Assembly: GCA_015499995.1 (NCBI GenBank)
Contig: JADNRV010000035.1
Span: 62,001 to 126,000 of the forward strand
DNA length: 64,000 nucleotides
Direction: 5' to 3'
DNA from: Flammula alnicola
Taxonomy: Eukaryota; Basidiomycota; Agaricomycetes; Agaricales; Strophariaceae
Within the stretch, counting starts at the first letter, position 1. Each line of letters starts with the position of its first letter. Shown here piece after piece: positions 55,801 through 64,000 of this stretch. The notes below the pieces were generated by a model. It ran no database searches. It was not told the origin of the DNA and was given only the letters and a program-made list of their open reading frames with translations. Position numbers and translations under genes: made by a program.

Positions 55801-58800
55801 TCAAGTCCTTAGGTTCAGGCGGTGCCGGTGAAGGACCACATATATGCGCATATATTCTTGCTTTCTGAGTAACACTGGGACAAATGACAGACACCCGACC
55901 AAAAAGGTATCACGTCTATACTCTTTTATACGTCTTTCTGATGACGGTATTTATATATTCTGGGTTGGAGGTTATCCTGAAACCACCACTTTACGTCCCG
56001 CGGCATATGCTATGGTGAACCTCTTGTGCATGGTTCTCGAGATATTACCGTAATGTACAGTCACTGTACGTACCTTTTACCTTGTTCCCTGGTATCCGGA
56101 CCTGCCGACTTGATGTATAACGACTAACTTGACCACTCCTTACATCTAGAGATAAACTCAGATCACGAGTAAGTAACTCAATGCACCTTGGTGAATCGTA
56201 TTCAATCCTTTGTCACTGATATCCGCCGTCAATGTACCCGAGGTTGGAGGCCGAGGTATAAATCTAGTAATTGTCTATTTTATCGGTACGCCCCCATCCC
56301 TTATTGTCCTCCGTCGAGCAGCTGACTTGAAATCGTGGTGCTCGCCGCCGTCCATCATATCACTGACCCCGGCTTTGGACGGAGTCGCAGTCCAATCCGT
56401 ATTCTTCGTATGGCATCCTGCCTCGTGGAAAGCTTGTCTGATGCTATGACCCCAACCTAACCCTTACCATCCAGATTCTGTGCTTTTATCTAATTCGAGG
56501 GCCCGAAGCTTGGATCTAACACCTACGCTCAATTCTTGATTCACCGGCTGGACTATGGAAACCGAAACCTCCTTCCTGGGTTTCCTGAACTTCTCATCTT
56601 GAATCAACTCTCGTCTCGAATCCTTTCACTGGTTCTTCCGTGTCATCACTCCGTTTCCAGCGCGTTAAATATGGACTAAACCAACCGGTCACTCTCGTGG
56701 CTGTGTGGTTGTCGTACGTTATGCACAGAGAATCTGGACTCGATGACCAGAATCTTGCTGAAGCCGATGCGGGATTTTCGCGCTTCGCGGTACCGGGATT
56801 CCACTGCTGAGCCATTCACATCTCTTCCGAGATTATGGGGTCTTCTGACTGCTTCTGCCTATACTTATGATCTTGACGTCGTTTGCTTGCTTCCTGAGTT
56901 CTCTTCCTGATGCCCCGGTCTGAAGAATTGACCTTGATATGCCACGTGCAGTGGGATGCTGTCCTGGGGATGGTATTCTGGCTAAAATCCCGCTGTGATG
57001 ATGACCGCGTAGCCAAAATCGCGCCCTCGTCTCTGCCACTTTACCGGCCTAGACTGACCCGTTCTGCCTCATCTTCGCTCCACAAGCTCCTGCCTTGCTG
57101 ATGACTTCTACTCCCAGTGTGTCCAATTTCTTGCCCGCAGCAAGAGGAATCCTACTTGCCTTTGAGATTACATTAGGCTCCGCCTCGGATTGGAGCTGCG
57201 GCTCTGTCATTCGCGGGTATGTAAACGATCATCAGGATTTGCGTGGCGCAATCAGCATTAGTGAGGCTCTCACTTTCCTGGACCGCATCATGACCACTCC
57301 TCGACCTTTCGAAACCATCTTGATACGCCACAGTGGGGCTCCGCTCGAGCACATTATGCTTTTTAGACGTGTATGCGAAGGTCCTGCATTCTCGCAAAAA
57401 CCCCCTGAGAAGAAGTTGACGATACCTGCTGACTTTCCCACCAGTAAATCTCAAAGCATGTTACCCTTGACTTTGGGGCTTGAAGTTTACGTGTTCACAT
57501 GACAAAGTGGTTGTGGGTCCTCTCTGCGTATTGTCGTTTTTGTTTATTGGGTACCTTCAGGTCAGGGGGTGATCACCACGTTCGTCCTTCACGACTGAAA
57601 TGTTCTTCCTTCTCAAGCGCCTCATGCCATATGACAAGACACAACTTCTACGTTTGAACGGCATATAATTCATGTCGCTATCTATTATTTCCAGGAGTAA
57701 ATTGCTCTCTGGATATGGCAACACAACTGTCAACAGACTACACTTAACGCGACATTGCGATTTCTTGTCAAAGACCAGGTAATGCCTTCGCGGTGGATGG
57801 TCGACCGGTCAACGGTGAAGGATAGGCCCTTACTTACCTGGTCCGTGAAACGTGTCCTGATTCACCACATGCTTTTACCACCGCCTGAGAAGATGCTGGA
57901 TCAATATTATCCAAATTTCCGCTTGCTCAAGAGCCGGGAACGATTCCAGAATAACTTTGTGGAATAGGAATCTGAAGCAGGATGGAAGGGCATGGCCACT
58001 AGTCCTAAAAAAATATGAGGCGTCTTGGTGAATCCTATTGAAAATCGAGTGGCTGAGTTCTACCGCTCCGATGCTCCCGCGTACGCCACCTCATGGCGCA
58101 GTCGAATCCAAGATTTTGGCGAAAGTAAAGGCATGCTTGCTAGCGCTAGTCTGTTTTATACATTGGACTGAACGCCGCACGTATTTTTATAGACTTTATG
58201 GAATCTGGATCTTTGAGGTGTCCCTGCTGCCACTTAGAGTCGTAGACTAGAAAATAGATGGATATTGCGTCTGCACTTCCGAAAATAGTCGTTCGATGTG
58301 AAGATGAACTTGAATTGTGTTCGCATTTCCGACAGTCCTTCACATGTTGGGACTGACCTGAGGATAATTGCGACTTCTAGAGGCACATTCAGTCCACGAT
58401 GATCCAGGTTTCCAACCTTCTACCGTAGTACGTACCAATGAGTGGGGAAGGTTCCTGTGGACGTATTTTTTTCTGATACATGCATCGTCCCGCAGACAAT
58501 GTGTCAACGTTGTCAACAGTCAGTATCTGTTCTGTTGTCGGGCTAAAGGTCCGGTGCATCTGACCTTCGCCTTCAGGAGTCTTTTAGGCTTCGAAGCTTC
58601 AACATGCAACTATCAGCTGAGGTCAGGTGGGCCAATTTTCGAGAAATTTGTCCCACGCGTGTCAGTGCTAGTTCAAGAGTTTTGGGAATCCGAAATCTTG
58701 GGCCGTCGCCTGGATAAACGCCATTGACAGAGGAATAAATTACGGTACTAGATACAAATCTATGTAAGTTAGAAGGGGTGAGGAGTTAGTGCGTATCAAT

Positions 58801-58845
58801 GCCTAAGAGAGTACATAAAATTACAACATAAGATTTCGCATTTAT
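52891..58845. other. Gene-poor region of about 6 kb
   Basis: Only short overlapping frames; the longest (57095-57502, 135 codons; 58368-58727, 119 codons) show no recognisable domain and cannot be joined convincingly. An imperfect palindrome around CACGTGCTCGAACACGTG lies at 55124. The region looks like decayed genic or transposon sequence, or heterochromatin-like spacer. Small unrecognised genes with many introns cannot be excluded. Confidence 0.4.
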
Positions 58846-59026
58846 TTAGAACCACCGCGGACTAGTGGAACTGAAAGAGACGAGCTCCTCATTTGTTCTT
58901 TGACAACCTGAGCATAAATAGAAGGTAGCGGAGTGGTCTGCGCAACTTAACTGATGCCCGAGTTGGCCTCGAGCATTGCAAGTCGCTGTTCGACACAGCT
59001 TTCTCGGCTGGTCAACCGCTCCTCGG

Positions 59027-59737
59027 CTAATGCCACGCATATTTCTGGTGGCCCAACTCGATGGCATTGGCATCAGTGATGAGATCCAGTTGGGGTGGAG
59101 GAATGAGGATGGACGCCGTGGTTCGGGCGCTAGTAGGAGAGCGAGAAAATGCGTCGAGCTCGTCGTCGGGGTCATACTGAACCGGGCTTTCGCCCTCGGT
59201 GATCGTCTCACCCATGATAGAAAGGGAACCTGGAAATTCATCCTTCTTGAGTGCGTCAATGGAACTCGAGGTTGAAGACCCTGGAGCTTTAAAAGCGAGC
59301 GGTCCTTTTCCTCCCTTTACTTTTGCACGCCTGGAAAACCAGGATAATGGATAAAAAGAAAGAGAAAAAATAAAAGCCAACCCATTCTGGAACCAGACCT
59401 GCGACGCGTTGAAGTTGAAATATAAGCAAAAAAATATAAGTAGATGTGCGCGGGTTGACGTCGACGCCTCTCGGTGTCAAGTCCAGCTGCAAGACGAGCT
59501 CAGTGAGAAGGGAAGCATTGGGTTTTGTATCCTTTTGGAAGATGGCCTCGAGGAAGTCGACTGCGGGGAATTCATCTGCAGCCTCCGCGGTGGGGGTGGT
59601 GTCCAGCAATCGATCCCCGGCATCGCGTCCGTGAGGGCAACAACTGGAACAGGGCTGAGAGCATCTTTTGGTGTCAATGATGCAACACCTTTAACAAGGT
59701 AATGAATGAATACTGGGGAAAGAAATTGTGTATCCAT
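59027..59737 (-). CDS. Homeodomain protein with a 17-nt micro-exon
   Basis: The homeodomain is assembled over three exons: helix 1-2 (FLEAIFQKDTKPNASLLTEL, VLQLDLTPRGVD) ending at 59460, a 17-nt exon at 59382-59398 encoding VWFQN plus two bases, and from 59330 GRAKVKGGKG. Introns are 59399-59459 (61 nt) and 59331-59381 (51 nt). VWFQN-RAK is the DNA-recognition helix; the usual Arg after Asn51 is Gly here, while Arg53 is kept. The C-terminal tail is Ser/Asp-rich and ends GHQKYAWH. The 5' end is unresolved: the frame upstream of helix 1 has no ATG, and an open frame from 59737 (MDTQFLSPVFIHYLVKGV…) is offset by one base, so an intron or an indel near 59600-59640 is needed. Probably a nuclear transcription factor. 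The mating-type A locus markers (MIP, paired HD1/HD2) were not seen. Confidence 0.7.
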
Positions 59738-59925
59738 TGCGAGACATAGGATGGAGTTTCGTTCACGAAATTAAGTTGACATTGCCCGAAGGAAGGCTAT
59801 AGAAACCAAGAAAGCGATCTCCTATGTATTTATAAGGACGAACTTGCCCGTATCGGATAATTAGAGCAAGACTACAGTTCGACTCGCCTGTATTTTAGGC
59901 ATGAGCCTAGAGATCGATGGTATGT

Positions 59926-62043
59926 TCAGGTATACTTCTCTAAAAATGCTTGAAGCTCCCGTTTCCCTTCCCCACCCTCCTCCCAAGACCTTGCGAACTT
60001 TTTCTTCAATTGCTCGGCGTTCTGCCTCATTGTCTCTCCTTTCGGACCACGACAATCATCGATCACTTGTCTCATTTCATCACCAACAGCTTCGCGAGTT
60101 CCTTTGGGTGCACGCCCGTGCCTCAGCATGGGCTTCATGCCTTCCTCGCTGGTTCTGACTTCGATGAGCTCGAATGCGACGTTGATATTTACTGTGAGGT
60201 GTGCAGCACCGCCAGGCTGGTCGGCATCAAACGGCCAACAGATTCTTAATAATAACGGTATCACAGAGTCAGCTGAGTGTGCCGTCATGGTCGCCTTAAA
60301 TTTAAATCACGGAGCACTCACAAGGGAATTCCGCTTCCAAGTGCTTCTGTGATTGATCCATTACCGCCATGAGTAAGGAACCATCCAGTGGCCTAGTACA
60401 AATAGTCGATGAGCAAGGGCTTATTGCAACACCGACAGATGCGCCATGTGGACCTATGGACCTACCGGATGGTTCAAGATGTATTGCTGCGGTGCCCATT
60501 TCGTGAGCAAGCCAAGACCCGACGACTTCACCTTCTCAACCAACTTCTCGGATATTTTGGCAAAGGGCGACGCATGACAGAAGACCTAGCGCAACAAAAC
60601 AATGGTAGGATGTCAGCAAATTACATCTGAAGAATGGGGCCTTTGGAATACTTACGAAAGGGAATTGCTTCTCCATCAATACCTCCATTACCTCGTCAAT
60701 GTACTCTTCAACATGCGGCCAGAATACCGTTCCAAAGGAAAACTGAGAGAGAATTTTTTGTTAAGAACATCGAATGCTAAAATGAAGAAGGGGATGAGAT
60801 CTTACGAAAAGCACAGATCTCTTCCCATACCGGACGAGCATCGCGTCCATGAACGTCTCCACACCAGTATCACCACGGCTGCTCTGATCGTCGACCCCGT
60901 ACCCAAGAGGCAAAAGCGGCCCAATGCTAAAGCCACTTTTGTTCCAGTTAGAGAGCCAAGATTTCATGGCCTTTAAAGCTCCTGTATTCTCGTATGCTTC
61001 ACAAGCCGTAATGATCGCCCCGTCGCTCTCTTTGAAGAATCTGTTTCACGTCGGTTTAGAATTCAACCTATTGAAATCGGAGGAAATGATACACACAAAT
61101 AACCACCACGGATCAAAAGCGATATGGGGACATGGAATCCAAGCTACGAAATAGCATGAGCTATGCACGTACACACTCAAGACTCAGAAATTGATACCTT
61201 CTGCGGAAAGAATTCGTAGTCGTACATAGCAGGGAGACCTGCAATCTGAACAACCGAACCATCTGTATACTTGAATATCTTGGAAAAGGACACTGATGTT
61301 AGTCGCGAGCTAAGAACTACTAAGGAGACAAACGTGCCTTATCTCCAATCTCCTCGGGGGCTTTTCCTGTCCGAGCAGCCTCTGCGTCGATTTTGGCCCC
61401 AAAATCACCGAGACCACCAATATTTTCTGGACCGAAAAAGCGAATCATAGAAGATGTCCCTCCTGAAGCCCAAGCAATCACTGGTACGGAATCTCCGGTG
61501 ATAGCACGAGTAGCAAGTAGCTGTGGGAGTGCCAAGAAATCCATAACAATAGCAGATGGTGCAGGAGCAGCGTCAAATATTGTCCCGGTAGTGGCGCATG
61601 TAATCGGCTTGGTCTCCAGAAGAGTCTTGTATGCAGCTGGGTAGGCCTCGGCAAAAAGTTGGATGTGCTTAGAGAGCTCCATTTCATTCGAGCTAAATGC
61701 CGAGACAATCCTTGTAGACTTTCCTGTAAGTGATAAATCATCACTATAACCGTTCAGAGCGTACCTGATACGACGTCGTGCACTATCCGACTCGGCTATG
61801 TGACGAAACTGGGTCGAGATATCGGAATGCGCTTTTTCAAGCATAGTTGGGCCAACCAAGACGGTGACGGTGACATCTTCACGTTCATATACGAGACGCG
61901 TAGCCAACACGAGGATGGGTCTGGTATGGCCTATCAACAAGGGGTGATTATTTGAACGGGATGCTAATGTCAGAGCAAGGATTTAAGTTACCCCAAGCTA
62001 GAAAAGGCAAGAGAAGCAAGTGGGAGCCTTTGGTGAGCGACAT
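59926..62043 (-). CDS. UDP-glycosyltransferase, copy C (intact, inverted)
   Basis: Same nine-exon structure as copy A on the opposite strand, about 27 kb from copy B. Start ATG 62043 (MSLTKGSHLLLLPFLAWG|H TRPILV…), first exon 52 nt as in copy A, GC-donor intron after EEIGDK, middle exons FFKESDGAIITACEAYENTG and SFGTVFWPHVEEYIDEVMEV, and the PSPG motif WAPQQYILNHP, ATGWFLTHGGNGSITEA, LGSGIPLICWPFDADQP. The C-terminus RELQAFLEKYT matches copy A. No frame break was found. It shares ATGW with copy B and may be the source, or a sister, of that copy. The homology continues about 170 bp past the stop and about 230 bp upstream of the start. The acceptor substrate is unknown. Confidence 0.9.
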
Positions 62044-62604
62044 TTGATTCAAATCCAGTGAAGAAGTTTAAAGACTGACTTGACGCTTTATATTCTTTCT
62101 GGTTTGAAGCATAGAGCGTTTGTGTGAGCGCAACGAGGCGTGACCCTGAGGTGCCATGTCAAAATACCGGAGCCTGTGGAGCTCAGTTAGTCATGACGAT
62201 GATATTGATAAAGGTCAGGCGAATGGTTTGTGATTGACCTCCTATGATGTTAACGTAAAACAAACGGTGATATCGGTGTTTTAGGGGTTGCGAAGCCTCA
62301 CCGCAGAGTTCTCTAGAGTTCTCCGTAGATATTTCTGTAGGCGCCGGTACTATCCTCACCCCATTGGTCGGGCGGTACTATCCTCACTCCATTGGAGACG
62401 GCCAGGCCACCATACAATTTAGAACCCGTTCATGCGTTCCGACCTTCCTTTACACCGTAAAGACGTCAAACAGAGCTTACAACAAGAGGATGCATTTTGG
62501 CTACTAAAATATTTGTCATACATTGTCAAGTCGTTCTATTCAAAACGTCGTTAGCGTCTTAATCGAAATGAGGAGTGAACAGTACCATACGTTCGCAAAC
62601 CAGT
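62044..62604. other. Spacer between UGT copy C and ADE6
   Basis: Its left 230 bp is homologous to the upstream regions of UGT copies A and B. A direct repeat of CGGTACTATCCTCAC(C/T)CCATTGG occurs at about 62345-62395. The remainder is the 3' flank of the ADE6-like gene. Confidence 0.5.
62086..62092 (-). promoter_or_regulatory. TATA-like element of UGT copy C
   Basis: TATAAAG on the minus strand at the same distance from the ATG as in copies A and B. Confidence 0.45.
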
Positions 62605-63999
62605 TTAATTACACCATTTTCTTGCATTTTGGAAAAGTCTAAACCATGGACCAGTTCCACCCCAGACCTCCTTGAGCGACGGTGGATACCAGCTATTGCT
62701 CTCTAGCGCAACGACTCGCTCAGGATGCGGCATCAACGCCAACACCCTGCCGTTGGGAGTTTGCACCCCCGTAATGCCTGCCGGGCTTCCGTTCGGGTTG
62801 AAGGGGTACACTTGAGTGGGCTTACCCTGAGAGTCGACGTAGCGAACTGCGACAAGGCCGCTCGTCTCCAAAACCTCTCTCTGTCCAGGGGTAGCGAACG
62901 CCGCTCGTCCCTCTCCATGAGCAACTGCAACGGGCAGCATCGAGCCGGCCATATCGGAGAAGAACACAGACGAACGAGTGACTTCGTTGTCGACGATCTC
63001 GACTACAGCCACCCGGCCTTCAAAGCGCTCACCCCGATTAGGCTTGAACTGAGGCCAATTCTCTGTTCCAGGGATGATTTCGCGGAGGTGGCTGAGGAAT
63101 TGACAGCCATTACACACTGCCAGGGCGAAGGTATCTTCACGGGCAAAGAATTCTAAGAACTCGCGTCGGGCCACGTCGTTGAGGAGCGCAGAGTTGGCCC
63201 ATCCTTTGCCTGCTCCAAGGACATCGCCGTAAGAGAATCCTCCACACGCCGCGAGACCTCTGAATTCTGAAAGGCTGACACCTCCGCTGAGAATATCAGA
63301 CATGTGCACGTCCACGGAGTCGAAACCAGCAGCTGTAAACGACCAAGCCATCTCTACTTGGCCATTAACACCCTGCTCTCGAAGAATCGCAACCTTGGGG
63401 CGGATGGTTGAGTCGAATGAAGGGGAAGGTTTGAACGTCAAGTCGTAGAATAACCCAGTGTGCGTCTTGTCATCGATGAGGGCATATTCCTCTTCCGCAG
63501 CAATCGAGTTATCGCGGATCAGCTGCATCCTATACGACGTCTCCGACCAAATCTTTTGTAGTTCCGAACGCTGAGCAGTGTAGAGCGTTTCAGCCTTGTG
63601 GATGATCGAGATGGTTTCGTCACTGGAGGTATTAACACGACCAAGAACGTGAATGGATGTCGAAGGGAAGCCGGCTGTGTTGAAGATGGCGATGAGCTCG
63701 CTGAGCTGTGATTGGCGAACCTGGACGACAGCGCCAAGCTCTTCGTTGAAGAGTGTCGAGATAGGGCTTCGGACGGAATGGAGAGCATCCAAAGAGACCT
63801 CGACGCCGACACGGCCAGCAAAACACATCTCAACGATGGTAGTGAAAAGACCACCATCCGAACGGTCGTGGTAGGCGAGGACCAGTTCTGCGTTGTTCGC
63901 TTTGACTTCTTGACATGCTTGGAAGAAGGCTTTGAGGACAGCGGGGTCTTCGAGGTCAGGAGCGGTTGCACCAATCTCCTTGAAAACCTGGGCAAGGGC
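62605..63999 (-). CDS. ADE6: Phosphoribosylformylglycinamidine synthase, C-terminal part
   Basis: The frame is open from the right window edge to the stop at 62605, giving the last 464 residues of FGAM synthase (fungal Ade6, large PurL type), which converts FGAR, glutamine and ATP to FGAM in purine synthesis. Seen are the second AIRS-like domain (LVLAYHDRSDGGLFTTIVEM), then the class I glutamine amidotransferase domain: PKVAILREQGVNGQVEMAWS, GGFSYGDVLGAGKGWA, the nucleophile Cys in ALAVCNGCQFLSHL, and the His-Glu pair in LMPHPERVV. The C-terminus GPWFRLFQNARKW is typical. The frame is clean, with no intron in the visible part. The N-terminal two thirds of the gene lie outside the window. Confidence 0.97.
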   Translation of the reverse strand, partial: ALAQVFKEIGATAPDLEDPAVLKAFFQACQEVKANNAELVLAYHDRSDGGLFTTIVEMCFAGRVGVEVSLDALHSVRSPISTLFNEELGAVVQVRQSQLSELIAIFNTAGFPSTSIHVLGRVNTSSDETISIIHKAETLYTAQRSELQKIWSETSYRMQLIRDNSIAAEEEYALIDDKTHTGLFYDLTFKPSPSFDSTIRPKVAILREQGVNGQVEMAWSFTAAGFDSVDVHMSDILSGGVSLSEFRGLAACGGFSYGDVLGAGKGWANSALLNDVARREFLEFFAREDTFALAVCNGCQFLSHLREIIPGTENWPQFKPNRGERFEGRVAVVEIVDNEVTRSSVFFSDMAGSMLPVAVAHGEGRAAFATPGQREVLETSGLVAVRYVDSQGKPTQVYPFNPNGSPAGITGVQTPNGRVLALMPHPERVVALESNSWYPPSLKEVWGGTGPWFRLFQNARKWCN

Positions 64000-64000
64000 A

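Noticed and set aside
59027..59737. Mating-type A (HD1/HD2) locus
   Set aside because: Only one homeodomain gene is present, and neither a divergent partner nor the usual MIP neighbour is visible.

Overview
This is nuclear DNA of a filamentous basidiomycete, very probably an Agaricomycete. Genes are split by introns of about 50-65 nt with fungal splice signals. The gene families are typical of mushroom-forming fungi: NACHT/NLR proteins opening with a short F-ISGGTF-type motif, F-box-like proteins of the LPxELEREIFE type, PSPG-motif UDP-glycosyltransferases and NAPE-PLD-type hydrolases. Mobile DNA is abundant and of several classes. No bacterial-style operons, rRNA, convincing tRNA or CRISPR were seen.

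Layout. 0-7.7 kb holds conserved housekeeping genes: a C-terminal fragment, an SGNH/PC-esterase-like gene, the ER SNARE USE1 and the splicing/ribosome-biogenesis factor SQS1 (R3H plus G-patch). Three of these are cut by many one-base frame breaks, nearly all apparent losses beside an identical base. 9.3-11.3 kb has an F-box-like gene and a truncated membrane-protein gene. 12.4-16.7 kb holds a pogo-like MITE and a hAT transposon with intact TIRs and an 8-bp target duplication, but a transposase lacking its C-terminus. 17-21 kb has an intact NAPE-PLD-like metallo-hydrolase and an intact NACHT NLR. 22-26 kb has two membrane proteins.

26.3-34.8 kb is a tandem duplication of about 4 kb whose unit is part of an F-box-like gene (minus strand) plus a nine-exon UDP-glycosyltransferase (plus strand). 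The first UGT copy is intact and the second is riddled with one-base losses. A third, intact UGT copy lies inverted at 59.9-62.0 kb.

37.4-37.9 kb carries repeats ending in a Helitron-like hairpin and CTAA/T terminus. 39.6-41.7 kb is a nested pair: a TIR element with TA target duplication, split by a 1.56-kb gag-only LTR element with identical 216-bp LTRs and a GAAAT target duplication. 43.3-45.8 kb is a long disordered Ser/Pro-rich protein gene. 46.9-52.9 kb is a tyrosine-recombinase retrotransposon (DIRS-like: gag-like ORF, zinc-finger ORF, RT-RNase H, tyrosine recombinase) flanked by identical 262-bp direct repeats. 52.9-58.8 kb is gene-poor. The right edge has a homeodomain gene whose recognition-helix core sits in a 17-nt micro-exon, UGT copy C, and the C-terminal part of FGAM synthase (ADE6).

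The resident genes look like unrelated single transcription units. What unifies the window is its accessory character: NLR and F-box families, expanding glycosyltransferases and layered mobile elements between conserved anchors (USE1/SQS1 on the left, ADE6 on the right). The strongest candidates for something little described are the tyrosine-recombinase retroelement with long terminal direct repeats and a very long overlapping open frame, and the minimal gag-only LTR element nested in a TIR element. All positions come from reading the sequence by eye; splice sites are inferred from frame continuity and family resemblance.
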